DNA from: Robiginitomaculum_A sp036478535
Lineage (GTDB): Bacteria; Pseudomonadota; Alphaproteobacteria; Caulobacterales; Maricaulaceae
NCBI GenBank assembly: GCA_965224735.1
Contig: OZ245059.1
Span: forward strand, 1,302,001-1,366,000
Length of the DNA stretch: 64,000 bases
Reading direction: 5' to 3'
Part shown: one piece after another, positions 44,214 to 54,047 of the stretch
How the letters are laid out: each line of letters begins with the position of its first letter
Numbering within the stretch: position 1 is the stretch's first letter
Notes under the pieces: generated by a model
What the model was told of the DNA's origin: nothing
Database searches by the model: none
The model's input: only the letters and a program-made list of their open reading frames with translations
Program-made: the position numbers and the translations under genes

Positions 44214-45155
44214 ATGATAAAAAGCAAAACAATTTTTATGGTTGTTATTGGCGCTGTCTTAGCACTGATCCTTTGGGGTGTTTTGCTTATGATGCAGCGC
44301 GAAAACAATACGGGAAGTCAGCAATCAGCTCACCAAAAAACTAGTATCAATGCTCTTTCTATAGAGCATGACATTGCACCAGCATCTGTATTAAGTGCCG
44401 CGCAAGTGGATACAAAAATAGTTATTACTGGGCTTGGCGTTGCAGGGGCAGATATTTCTCTTTTGGACAGGCGCAACAAAGTTGCAACTACCAAGGTAAG
44501 CGGCGAGGGGAAATGGGCCTTGAGCTTTGTAAAGGATGAACAGGTTGAAACAATAAAACTAGATTTATTGATGGCAACAACAGATGGCCAAGAAACAATG
44601 TCTGACCAATCTATATTTATCTTATCCGAACAAAAACCAATAGTCAATGTTGGTGAAGAGGCCGTGATACCAAAGCCGCTATCCCTTATTTTGCTTACTG
44701 CGCCTGGGTTAAATTCCAGGATTTTGCAAAGCCATTTTGAGGCTTTTCCTCATAAGGATGGGCTTGCTCTGGAAACTATTGACTATGATAACTCTGGTGG
44801 TGTGATTTTTTCAGGTACATCAGATAGGCTTGGCAAAGTTAGTATTTATGCTGGCCTTAATAGAATTGGCGAAAGCCATGTTGGTAGCGATGGACGGTGG
44901 AGTTTGATTTTTGGAAATATTCTTCAGCTCGGTGAGTATGAAATCACAGTAGAGCTTATGCCAAAGGATGGAGGAGAAATTATACGCATTACCGTCCCAT
45001 TTGCACGTATGCGGCCATTGTTTGAAACAGAAGGTAGTCCTAAAATTTTAGTTCAGTTTAAAGAAAACCACATTCAAATGGGACATGCGCTTCACAGGGG
45101 AGGTTATCAATATGTGGTTGTTTATTCTAGCCTAGCTCTGAAAGAAAAACTTTAA
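44214..45155 (+). CDS. Membrane-anchored Ig-like repeat protein, C-terminus truncated
   Basis: 313 residues. One N-terminal membrane helix (IFMVVIGAVLALILWGVLLMM), then two Ig-like repeats ending in the same motif (SGEGKWALSF and GSDGRWSLIF). The last 40 residues (ILVQFKENHIQMGHALHRGGYQYVVVYSS, in part) look like a decayed LysM domain that stops early. The related alphaproteobacterial proteins end in a full LysM for peptidoglycan binding. IS3 sequence starts right after the stop, so the tail was probably lost by insertion. Confidence 0.65.
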   Translation: MIKSKTIFMVVIGAVLALILWGVLLMMQRENNTGSQQSAHQKTSINALSIEHDIAPASVLSAAQVDTKIVITGLGVAGADISLLDRRNKVATTKVSGEGKWALSFVKDEQVETIKLDLLMATTDGQETMSDQSIFILSEQKPIVNVGEEAVIPKPLSLILLTAPGLNSRILQSHFEAFPHKDGLALETIDYDNSGGVIFSGTSDRLGKVSIYAGLNRIGESHVGSDGRWSLIFGNILQLGEYEITVELMPKDGGEIIRITVPFARMRPLFETEGSPKILVQFKENHIQMGHALHRGGYQYVVVYSSLALKEKL

Positions 45156-45164
45156 ATTTTCTCA

Positions 45165-45740
45165 ACGGTTTCTAGGGCGTAGACTCATAATGATGTGCCC
45201 CTAGATTTGTAGACACCTTGTTTGTTATAATTGGAAGCAAGGAGATATGCAGATGGGTAAGAAACTATACAACTACGGTATACGGACGAGTTCAAACGAG
45301 ACGCTGTGGCGCAGGTTAAAGAGCGGGGCTATTGGGTCAAAGGTGTGTCGGAGCGGCTGGGAATTTGCACCAAGTCTATGTATGATTGGATTGGCAAGTT
45401 TCATCACAATGAGCCAAAAGTTAAGAGCGAGGACGCGGGCGAAATCCGTCGCTTAAAGGCCGAGCTTAGGCTCTAACCGAGGCGCGTGATATCTTGCAAA
45501 GTGCCCTTTAGGGTGAAAAAGGCCATTGTGTACTTCGCGAAGCAGGCCAAGTGAAGTACGTCTTTATCAAAGCGCACCGATGGAGTTTTCTGTGCGGGCG
45601 ATGCGCCGCGTATTGTGCGTTCATCTGAGTGAGCCAGTGATGCTTGGCCTTGTTTTTCCCTTTCATATTGGCTTTTTTGATGCTGGCCTTGTGGCAGTCT
45701 TTTTAGCCACCACTTTACCGACAGGGCCATGATCGAGCAA
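45165..45740 (+). mobile_element. IS3-family remnant
   Basis: Pieces of an orfA (YTDEFKRDAVAQVKERGYWVKG, in part, then ERLGICTKSMYDWIGKF and EIRRLKAELRL) lie at about 45275-45475 in a frame shifted from the local ATG. They are followed by orfB-like KYVFIKAHRWSF and EFSVRAMRRVL pieces in other frames (45550-45630). Multiple frameshifts and stops; the rest of orfB is missing. Nothing else is seen in 45741-45837. Confidence 0.75.
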
Positions 45741-45837
45741 CGAAGCGTGTCATATTATTGGGAAAAATAGTTTTTCCTACTGGTCATATCGAGTTTGCCA
45801 TCATATTAAGAAAGGCTTATTATGATGGTGATTTCCT

Positions 45838-48051
45838 ATGTTTGATCGTGCAACGGTACTCGAAAATGCATTCAAAGAGCATCTGGAAAATGGGAATTTT
45901 CCAAATATAGACGATGTGCAAAAACCTGAAAGTGTTGGTCTGTCCCCTCTAGAGTTTATAGATCTATTTGAAACACAAATCATGACACGCCACCTCGATT
46001 TAATGGCGCGGCGCTCCAAAGGGAAAACTTTTTACTCAATCAGCTCAAGCGGTCATGACGGCACGGCAGCTATAGCAAAAGCTGCTCGCCTCACTGATAT
46101 GGCATTTTTGCATTACCGTGATGGCGCTTTTCTTCTTCAGCGCAAGAAGCACATCAAAGGCGCTACCCCGCTTTATGATATGGCCTTATCGTTTACGGCC
46201 TCAAGCGACGATCCAGTGTCTGGCGGACGTCATAAAGTGTTGGGCGGGTTAGAAGTCTATGTCCCGGCGCAAACTAGCACGATTGCATCCCACCTCCCCA
46301 AAGCCGTTGGCGCAGCACATTCTATCGCTATGGCGCGCAAGCTTGATATAAACGACAAAGTACTTCCCAATGACGCGGTTATAGTGTGCTCTTTTGGCGA
46401 TGCGTCAGCTAACCATTCTACGGCTCAAGGCGCAATAAATGCAGCCTGTTGGGCTAGCTTCCAAAATTCACCCATGCCTATCGTGTTTGTCTGTGAAGAT
46501 AACAATATCGGTATTTCTACGCGTACCCCGAAAGGCTGGATCAAAGAAAGTTATAACAACAAACCTGGGCTTGAATATATTAAATGTGATGGCACGAATA
46601 TGCTTGATGCTTATCGCGGTGCCAAGCAAGCAATAAACACTGCAAGAAATCGCCGTAAGCCTGTGTTTTTACATATGAAAACCGTACGCCTTATGGGTCA
46701 TGCTGGCGCGGATGTGCAAACCGTTTACACCAGCATGAAAACACTTAAAACTACCGAAGCACAAGACCCTCTTTTGCAAACAGCTTCATTGTTAGCGAGT
46801 CAAAACATTTTAAGCCCTGAACAGATTTTGCAAATGTATAACGCCTTAGGCAATCGGCTTGCACGCCTTTCTGTACAGGCATTTTCCAAACCAAAATTAA
46901 CAAGTGCACCTCAGGTGATGGAGCCTATAATCCCAGCGCCCTGTTCCCATAAACCTACACCTAAACTCGTTAGTGAAGAAACACGCAAAGATTTGTTTGC
47001 AAAGGACGCGCGCGGGCTCACCAAACCTGTCACGCTTGCAAAGCAAATTAATGCCGCGCTTGGCGATATCCTTGCACAATATCCGAATGCGTTTTTATGC
47101 GGCGAAGATATCGCACGCAAAGGCGGTGTTTACGGCGTTACGCGCGGGCTTTTAGACAAATTCGGGCCAGCGCGTATTATCGATACCTTGTTGGACGAGC
47201 AATCTATTCTCGGTCTTGCTATCGGCGCAGGACATAACGGCTTTGTTCCTATCCCCGAAATTCAATTCCTTGCTTACCTTCACAATGCTGCTGACCAAAT
47301 TCGTGGCGAAGCAGCGACTTTGTCCTTCTTCTCTAATTCCCAATTCACCAATCCTATGGTGGTTCGTATAGCAGGCCTTGGATATCAAAAAGGCTTTGGC
47401 GGACATTTCCATAATGACAATTCCCTCACTGCTTTGCGCGATATCCCTGGCATTATTGTTGCTTGCCCATCAAATGGTGAGGACGCGCGTAAAATGCTAC
47501 GCGAAAGTATTCGTCTCGCACAATCTGAGCGCCGCGTTGTTATTTTCATAGAGCCTATCGCTCTTTACCAGACTGCCGATTTACATAACAAAGGCGATGG
47601 TCTTTGGCTTGGTAATTACGAGGCCCCTGCCCAAGACAAGACAATCAGCCTTGGTGAAATTGGGCAATACGGAAAAGGTACAGACCTTTGCATCCTTACC
47701 TATGGCAATGGTTATTACCTTTCTAGGCAAGCAGAAAAACGGTTGGCTAAATACAAAATTAAAACTCGTATCATTGATATACGCTGGCTACAGCCTCTCC
47801 CCGAACAAGCCATTTTAAAAGCTATAAAAGGCTGTAAACATATTCTAATTGTTGACGAGTGCCGCAAAACGGGATCGCAGGCAGAACAAATCATGACGTT
47901 TATCATGGAAAACAACATTCAAATTAAAACCGAGCGGCTTAACGGTGAGGATTGTTTCATTCCCTTAGGCACTGCAGCTAATGAAGTTTTGCTCAGCAAA
48001 GAACAAATTATTGATGCGGCGCTCGGTTTAACGGGAGTACAAGATGACTAA
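45838..48051 (+). CDS. 2-oxoacid (branched-chain type) dehydrogenase E1, alpha-beta fusion
   Basis: 737 residues joining E1 alpha (about 20-380) and E1 beta (about 400-735) of thiamine-dependent 2-oxoacid dehydrogenases. The alpha part has the TPP motif GDASANHSTAQGAIN...CEDNN. The beta part has GEDIARKGGVYGVTRGL, FNDNS-like HFHNDNSLTALRD and YGNGYYLSRQAEK. The usual E2/E3 genes are not in view. It overlaps the next gene by 8 bases, implying a joint task with an acyltransferase-like protein. Substrate unknown; branched-chain 2-oxoacids are a family-based guess. Confidence 0.88.
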   Translation: MFDRATVLENAFKEHLENGNFPNIDDVQKPESVGLSPLEFIDLFETQIMTRHLDLMARRSKGKTFYSISSSGHDGTAAIAKAARLTDMAFLHYRDGAFLLQRKKHIKGATPLYDMALSFTASSDDPVSGGRHKVLGGLEVYVPAQTSTIASHLPKAVGAAHSIAMARKLDINDKVLPNDAVIVCSFGDASANHSTAQGAINAACWASFQNSPMPIVFVCEDNNIGISTRTPKGWIKESYNNKPGLEYIKCDGTNMLDAYRGAKQAINTARNRRKPVFLHMKTVRLMGHAGADVQTVYTSMKTLKTTEAQDPLLQTASLLASQNILSPEQILQMYNALGNRLARLSVQAFSKPKLTSAPQVMEPIIPAPCSHKPTPKLVSEETRKDLFAKDARGLTKPVTLAKQINAALGDILAQYPNAFLCGEDIARKGGVYGVTRGLLDKFGPARIIDTLLDEQSILGLAIGAGHNGFVPIPEIQFLAYLHNAADQIRGEAATLSFFSNSQFTNPMVVRIAGLGYQKGFGGHFHNDNSLTALRDIPGIIVACPSNGEDARKMLRESIRLAQSERRVVIFIEPIALYQTADLHNKGDGLWLGNYEAPAQDKTISLGEIGQYGKGTDLCILTYGNGYYLSRQAEKRLAKYKIKTRIIDIRWLQPLPEQAILKAIKGCKHILIVDECRKTGSQAEQIMTFIMENNIQIKTERLNGEDCFIPLGTAANEVLLSKEQIIDAALGLTGVQDD

Positions 48052-49078
48052 ACAAACCGCACTTGTTGTCTGCCCAGGGCGCGGCACATATAATGCCAAA
48101 GAGCTTGGGTATTTCAACAAATATCATAGTGATAAAAAATTCTTTTTACATGAGCTAGATACCTTGCGCCAAAGCAAGGGGCAACGAACTATCTCAGAGC
48201 TTGACGGGGCAGGTAAATTTAGCTCAGGCACCCACGGCACGGGAGAAAATGCATCTTTGCTAATTTACGCCTGCGCTATGGCTGACTTTCATGCCATAAA
48301 CCGTGAAAAATATGACATCGTAGCTATTACTGGAAACTCTATGGGTTGGTACCTTGCCTTAGCGGCCAGTGGCACTCTTAGCCTGATGGATGGGGCACAT
48401 TTGGTCAACGAAATGGGTGCGCTCATGCACAAGAACGGTAGCGGCGGACAAATCGTTTATCCTATTGTTGATAGTGAGTGGAAAACGGATCCAAAACGTG
48501 TGCAGCTCGTTCAAAACATATTAGAAGATAGCCGCAAAACAAAAAGCGTGAAAATATATACTTCCATAAAACTTGGCGGCATGATCGTATTTGCGGCGAA
48601 TGATGCTGGTTTAAAATACTTGATGCAAAACTTGCCAGAAGAGGAGCATTTTCCACTTAAACTTAATAATCACAATGCCTTTCATAGTCCCATTCTAGAT
48701 GCTATTGTGCCGATGGCTAAAAGCAATCTCTCCGCTTCAATATTCACACCGCCTTCCACCCCGCTCATAGATGGGCAAGGCGTTATCTGGCAACCTTACT
48801 TGGCCAATACACAATCGCTTTATGACTACACTTTAGGCGAGCAAATTAATTCCACTTACGATTTCTCTGCCGCTATCAATGTCGGCATCAAAGAATTTGC
48901 GCCTGATAAAATTATTGTCCTTGGTCCTGGCACAACAATGAGCGCGCCTGTCGCGCAAGAACTGATTGAGCAAAAATGGTTAAACTTTGCGGGAAAAGAA
49001 GATTTCAAATTCAGACAAAGTGATGATCCATTTGTTATAAGTATGGGCATGGACGACCAACGAAAATTTGCACTTTAA
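48044..49078 (+). CDS. Malonyl-transferase-like (FabD-type) acyltransferase
   Basis: 344 residues. Acyltransferase fold with the nucleophile elbow ITGNSMGWYLALAASG (Ser about residue 99), an N-terminal VVCPGRGTY in place of FPGQG, and a His in LNNHNAFHSPILDAI as in the catalytic AFHS. It is shorter in other conserved parts, so the acyl donor may differ from malonyl-CoA. It overlaps the E1 gene by 8 bases, a pairing that suggests transfer of an acyl group made by E1. Confidence 0.8.
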   Translation: MTKQTALVVCPGRGTYNAKELGYFNKYHSDKKFFLHELDTLRQSKGQRTISELDGAGKFSSGTHGTGENASLLIYACAMADFHAINREKYDIVAITGNSMGWYLALAASGTLSLMDGAHLVNEMGALMHKNGSGGQIVYPIVDSEWKTDPKRVQLVQNILEDSRKTKSVKIYTSIKLGGMIVFAANDAGLKYLMQNLPEEEHFPLKLNNHNAFHSPILDAIVPMAKSNLSASIFTPPSTPLIDGQGVIWQPYLANTQSLYDYTLGEQINSTYDFSAAINVGIKEFAPDKIIVLGPGTTMSAPVAQELIEQKWLNFAGKEDFKFRQSDDPFVISMGMDDQRKFAL

Positions 49079-49102
49079 TGTCCATAATTGGATTTGGCTG
49101 CA

Positions 49103-49292
49103 AGACGGAGGTGATAGCTACCCATAAGCGCGCTTATAAGACGGATGATATTGTCTTTGATCCCATCCATTATCTACCGCTGATCGAGCGCAAGATAAAT
49201 GCCTTTGATCAGGCAGTGCCTTTGCAGAACTGGGAATTACCCAAAGCGTTTGTGACCCTGAGACGTGTCATAGAGAGGCGTAGTGGACTAGT
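49103..49292 (+). mobile_element. IS21-family IstA C-terminal remnant
   Basis: The frame reads THKRAYKTDDIVFDPIHYLP then LIERKINAFDQAVPLQNWEL and PKAFVTLRRVIERR, typical of the IstA C-terminus. The start and the istB gene are missing. It is cut by the IS481 end at 49293. Confidence 0.7.
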
Positions 49293-49822
49293 TGTTTAGT
49301 CCGACAGTGTGCTGGTGTTGTGTATAGTGATCTGTCAACCAAGGATGTTTTATGGGACAAGTATTACATGAAAGCGCCAAGACGACGTACATTACGAGAG
49401 CAAAGCTACAGCGATCGCAAGCTTCAACCCAAGCATTAGCCTTGCAATACGGGTTGAATGTGAAAACGATTGCGAAATGGCGCAAACGCGATTTCACGCA
49501 TGATGTTGCGATGGAGCCAAAGAAACGATCTTCGAGAGTGTTGAGCTGTAAGAGTTGAGCATTGAAGAGGAAGCTATGTGTGTGGCGTTTCGCCAGCATA
49601 CATTACTGCCTCTTGATGATTGTCTGTATGCTTTGCAAGAGACGCTTGCTCATCTCTTCAGATCCGCTCTACACCGCTGTTATCAGCGCCACGGTATAAG
49701 CCGTCTCCCCAACCCGAAAAATGACAAACCTGCAAAGAAGGTGTTCAAGACATATCCAATAGGGTATTTTCATGTTGATATTGCCAAAGTGCGCACAGAG
49801 GAAGGGAAACTCTACATGTTTG
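49293..49822 (+). mobile_element. IS481 fragment, copy 2
   Basis: The same element as 14630-14941 with the same 14-base frameshifting insertion (about 49547-49560), but it extends further: LSIEEEAMCVAFRQHTLLPL, DDCLYALQETLAHLF and YPIGYFHVDIAKVRTEEGKL (first catalytic Asp). It stops at 49822, where ISa copy 2 begins. The C-terminal half is absent. Confidence 0.85.
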
Positions 49823-50926
49823 TGTATAAATTCATATAGATGTGATATTTTTTAGGTTTGCTTTATTTAAGTTGCTTTCGCCATGTTGGGTTTGTTACGA
49901 ACCAAACTGGAGGAAACAGCTATGCAGATCAAATATCTACACCCGAATATCTATAGCTCGAATATCTATAGACTGTACGCTTGGGCGCGTACACAAGAAT
50001 GCCTGGATGTCTACAGGCGCAAGCACGAAGACGCGGTACGGCGATACTGCTCATGCGGCAAAGCCTAAAATTCGAGGGTGTCAGTGAGCGTAAATGCGCC
50101 GAATTTGTCGGTATATCGCGGGCGACATATTATCGTTACAAAAAGGTTTTGGATAGGCTTGCACACGGAATTACACCGCTCTCAAAGCGGCCCCATAACC
50201 TCAACAAACCCAAATGGGGCGAAGCCGAGAAGCAGCTTGTCTTGCGTATACGCAGAGAAAATCAGACCTGGGGTAAAGACAAGATGGGGTAAGGACAAGA
50301 TTGCCGTTGTCCTGCGCCGTGACCACGGCCAGACTATAAGCGCCAGCACAGTTGCCAGCACAGTTGGACGCATATTAAAAACTTTGTTCACTAAAGGCAT
50401 CATCACAAAATCACGCTCTGCTCCAAGAGCAAAAAGAAACAGAAACTTCAGAAAATTCCATGCCAAACGCTGGGTCTACAAGGCCTACAAGCTCATGAAA
50501 ATGGGCGAACGGGTGCAGATCGACCACATGAGGGTGAGCAAAAACGGTATCACCGTAAAACACTTCCAGGCTTGGGAAAGAAAGTCCAAATTCATTCATG
50601 CTCAAGTGTACTCACACGCCAAAGTGTCTTCTGCCAAGCGGTTCTTGGGGGAATTGATTGATAAAACACCCTTTACCATAAAACCCATACAGGTGGATGG
50701 CGGCTCGGAATTCATGGCAAAATTTGAACAGGCCTGTGAAGATGTAAACATTCCACTCATCGTCTTGCCGCCCAGCAGGCCAACATATAACGGCGGCGTA
50801 GAGCGTGGAAACCGAACATTTAAAGAAGAGTTCTATTACCGCCGAGACCTCCTGGCCGACAGCATCGGAGCCATGAGATTTGAACTCCGAAAGGCGGATG
50901 AGCCTCAAAACACATGAACTTATACA
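49823..50926 (+). mobile_element. IS481-like element ISa, copy 2, decayed
   Basis: Ends are inverted repeats TGTATAAATTCAT (49823-49835) and the complement of TGTATAAGTTCAT (50914-50926). The transposase starts at 49922 (MQIKYLHPNIY) with a helix-turn-helix (KCAEFVGISRATYYRYK) and an integrase core (QIDHM, QVDGGSEF, YNGGVERGNRTFKEEF). Damage: a one-base loss near 50049, a 16-bp duplication at 50271-50302, in-frame duplications at 49944-49971 and 50342-50365, and a deletion of about 87 bp between GGCGG repeats near 50893 that removes the C-terminus. Confidence 0.85.
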
Positions 50927-50927
50927 G

Positions 50928-51668
50928 GCTGTCCTAGATAACACCGATTAGGTGTTGTATATGGGACTTATGAGGAAGAGTAGAATCAGTTGGGCTAAGT
51001 AGGTTCGTTTGATTGAACATTTTGTATCTGGCAGCACGGCCAAATGTGCGTCTCGTTTGGTCGGTGTGAACAAGAGCACTGGAAGAGTACGGGGGTTTAT
51101 TATTTCCACCGCTTGCGCGAGATTATTGCCTACGAGTTGGATCAGACTGAGCAAGAAGTCTTTGCGGGTGAAATTGAAGTAGACGAAAGCTATTTTGGCG
51201 GCAAACGCAAAGGTAAGCGTGGGCGTGGCGCGGGCGGTAAAGTCCCCGTATTTGGGCTGTTAAAGCGCGGTGGCAAGGTCTACACCAAGATTATTCCGAA
51301 TGTTTCTTCCAAGACTTTATATCCGATCATCCAGCGTAAAGTGGTGCCCGATAGTATCGTTTATAGTGATTGTTGGCGTGGCGATAATGTACTGGATATC
51401 TCTGAGTTCAAACACTACCGTATCAATCATTCAAAACTGTTTGCTAATGGGCATAATCATATTAATGGCATTGAGAACTTCTACCCAAAGGGCATAAATT
51501 CCACCAAGCTAAGCGTCATATGCGCAAATTTAATGGTGTAGCAAAGGCCCATTTTGGCCTATTTTTAAAGGAATGTGAGCGGCGTTTTAATAACCCAGAC
51601 CCACTGACACAATTAAGCCAACTAAAACAATGGGTTAAAGTGTATTTGAATTAGGTATCTAGGACAGC
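50928..51668 (+). mobile_element. IS1595-family element, decayed
   Basis: Inverted ends GCTGTCCTAGATA (50928-50940) and GGTATCTAGGACAGC (51654-51668); 741 bp, a normal size. The transposase has EIEVDESYFGGKRKGKRGRG, VPVFGLLKRGGKVYTKI, DSIVYSDCWRG and NHINGIENF. It is broken by an early stop (WAK-stop-VRLIEHF), an 11-bp imperfect duplication near 51072-51093 and an insertion near 51483-51500; the end (NPDPLTQLSQLKQWVKVYLN) is in another frame. It lies 10 bp from the dsbA-like gene end. Confidence 0.85.
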
Positions 51669-51678
51669 TCCCTCATAT

Positions 51679-52434
51679 TTATTTACTTAAGTGCTCTTCC
51701 AGCTTGGTTTGAAGTTTTGCCGTATTACCGCCAGGGACATATTCATCATTGATGATAAAAAATGGGGTACCTGTAAGGGCAGGAATACCACGCGTTAATG
51801 TTATGGTTGCTTCTAAGTGTTTTTGCAATTCTATGTCTTTACGGTCCTTGGTAAATTGTGTCATGTTCAGGCCAACAGCTTTTGCTTTGGCGATAATAAA
51901 ATTTTCGGAGAGTTTACTGCCGTTCATAAGAGCAAAATGTAGATCCTTGTATTTTCCTTGCCTGCCTGCGGCCATTGCAGCAATTGCGGCATTCCTGGAT
52001 GTTTTTGTGCGCGCTTCTAATATTGGCAGCTCTTTAAAAATAACGCGAACATCCTTAGGGTAATCGTCCATGATATGTTTAACCCATGCTGCTGAGCTTT
52101 TGCAAAAGGTGCAATTATAATCAAAAAATTCTACAATCGTTACTTTGGCATCTTTTGGGCCGATAGAAAAATCACGCTGGTCATAAAAAATTTCTTTTGA
52201 AAGTGTTTTTATGGCAGTTTTGGTTTCCGTTACTTTTTGCTTTTTTTCTTGATCTTGCAAAAGACTAAAAGCTTCACGGATAATTTTTGGATTTGCCAAG
52301 ATATAATCTTTAACAATGGTTTCAATTTCGGCCTTGCTCATATTCGTGCTTGGGCCAGCATCAGCGCATGACGTAAGAAGACCACTTGCCAGTATTATGC
52401 TGATTGCGGCGCTTGTTTTTAATTTTGTTAACAT
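51679..52434 (-). CDS. DsbA-family thiol:disulfide oxidoreductase, lipoprotein
   Basis: 251 residues. Lipobox-like LLTSC near residue 23, a helical N-terminal region (about 35-90) as in ScsC/BdbD-like proteins that oligomerise, then a thioredoxin fold with the active site DYNCTFCKSS (about residue 110) and the cis-Pro loop ALTGTPFFIIN. It forms or isomerises disulfides in the periplasm; DsbB (20758) could reoxidise it. An IS1595 copy sits directly downstream. Confidence 0.92.
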   Translation of the reverse strand: MLTKLKTSAAISIILASGLLTSCADAGPSTNMSKAEIETIVKDYILANPKIIREAFSLLQDQEKKQKVTETKTAIKTLSKEIFYDQRDFSIGPKDAKVTIVEFFDYNCTFCKSSAAWVKHIMDDYPKDVRVIFKELPILEARTKTSRNAAIAAMAAGRQGKYKDLHFALMNGSKLSENFIIAKAKAVGLNMTQFTKDRKDIELQKHLEATITLTRGIPALTGTPFFIINDEYVPGGNTAKLQTKLEEHLSK

Positions 52435-52497
52435 ATTTATATTCCTGTTTTTTTGCTTTTAATTTATTGATGTTAAAGGAAGGCTAATTCTGTGCGA

Positions 52498-53913
52498 TTA
52501 ACGCCTTCTACCTTTGTGTGATGCTATTTGCGTGGCAGAAATAATAATAATATCACTAGCGCGGCGTGCTTGCGGCGGATAGGGGGTTAGCCCCTCTTGC
52601 TGAGCGCGAGTTGCAAAGCCGCGGGCTCTCTCATAATTATGGGAATTAAAAGCCTGCTCAGCAATTGCATAACGAGCGAGGGCAGGCATGTTTTTAAGCT
52701 CATATGCGCGCGAGAGTGTATACCAGGCAAAGCTATTATTGTTTTCTTTGCGAAGCGCTGACTTTAATTGCCTAATCGCAAGATCAACATTTTCAGGTGT
52801 TTCATTGGCAAGAAGGGCTTGCGCCAATGCTATTTCTATTAGCGGCGCATCTGGTTTAAGTTTATGTGCCTGGCGCAGGGGAATTATAGCCTGCGCGCCT
52901 TTGCCACTTTCAAATAATATTTGCCCTTTAAGTTCATAAAAGTAAGGATTTTTTGGTTCTTCGCGAATAAGGGAATCGATGCTTAGGATCGCGCCTTTTA
53001 AATCTGCTCCTCTATATAGTGCGATCGAGCGTGCATAGCGCGCCTCTTGTGAATTATCACCTGGGGGGTATTTGTTAAAGACTGTTTGCGGCGCATCAAT
53101 GAAACCAATGATCTTTGCTTGTGCCATTGCTAGGCGCTTATGGTTTTCTTCAGTTTCTTTTACATTTGCAAATTTACTTTCGCTAATCACTTCACGAAGC
53201 TTGTCAATACGTTCACTTGATAATGGATGCCCGCGAAAATAAGGATAACGCCGTGCCTGTGAAAGGACTTCTTGATAGCGAAATTTTTCAAAAAAATCGA
53301 CAAGCCCTTGGGCTGATTGACCAGTAGCTTCCAAGTATTTGGCAGCCGCTTGGTCAGCAGACGCTTCGTTTACTCTGGAATTTGCCAAGACATTTAAAGT
53401 GCCAAATTGTTTAGACCCCATTAATATAGCCGCGCCTGCGGCGCTCTCTCCTGCCAGCATTGCCGCAATGCCAAGGCCTGCTGCAATGAGCATAGAGCCA
53501 TAAGCGCTACGATTACTGTGGTCTCGGCGTGCGAGATGTCCGCCTGCAATATGCCCTGTTTCATGGGCTATCACGCCTTTAAGTTGGTTTGGCGTTTCTG
53601 CTTCCAAGATAAGACCCGTATGTATAAAAATATTTTGCCCGCCTGTCACGAACGCATTTAAGGAATTATCATTTACAAGATAAAGGTTGACACTGCTCGT
53701 CGATAAATGTGCGGCCTTGAGCAGTGGGTCAGTGAAAACACGTAAGGTCTCTTCGATTTCTGTATCTCGCAAGAGCGATTGAGAAAAGGCAGGACTAGCT
53801 CCAGCCACGCTCACTATAAGTAAAACACAAGAGAGCAAAATTTTTGACAATGTCTGGCGTAAAATATTCACAATACCCTTTTGTATCCTTTTGTAAGAAT
53901 GCATTAAAACCAT
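52498..53913 (-). CDS. M48-family metalloprotease with TPR tail (BepA-like)
   Basis: 471 residues. Signal peptide (LSCVLLIVSVAGASPAFSQ), zinc motif HETGHIAGGH (about residue 115), third ligand Glu in NEASADQAA (about 184) and C-terminal TPR repeats (about 290-440). BepA-type proteases watch over outer-membrane protein assembly. Start 53913 or ATG 53904. It precedes the dsbA-like gene by 63 bp. Confidence 0.92.
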   Translation of the reverse strand: MVLMHSYKRIQKGIVNILRQTLSKILLSCVLLIVSVAGASPAFSQSLLRDTEIEETLRVFTDPLLKAAHLSTSSVNLYLVNDNSLNAFVTGGQNIFIHTGLILEAETPNQLKGVIAHETGHIAGGHLARRDHSNRSAYGSMLIAAGLGIAAMLAGESAAGAAILMGSKQFGTLNVLANSRVNEASADQAAAKYLEATGQSAQGLVDFFEKFRYQEVLSQARRYPYFRGHPLSSERIDKLREVISESKFANVKETEENHKRLAMAQAKIIGFIDAPQTVFNKYPPGDNSQEARYARSIALYRGADLKGAILSIDSLIREEPKNPYFYELKGQILFESGKGAQAIIPLRQAHKLKPDAPLIEIALAQALLANETPENVDLAIRQLKSALRKENNNSFAWYTLSRAYELKNMPALARYAIAEQAFNSHNYERARGFATRAQQEGLTPYPPQARRASDIIIISATQIASHKGRRR

Positions 53914-54047
53914 ATCATTAATATACCCACTTTAAGCTAAAATACCAACAGGGTAGAACATCACAATTTCCGTGAACTGGAGCAAGTTACAGTCCTGTTA
54001 GAATGCAGTAAATAGAAAACAGGGGAATGTTTTTATTCTTAGATTAC

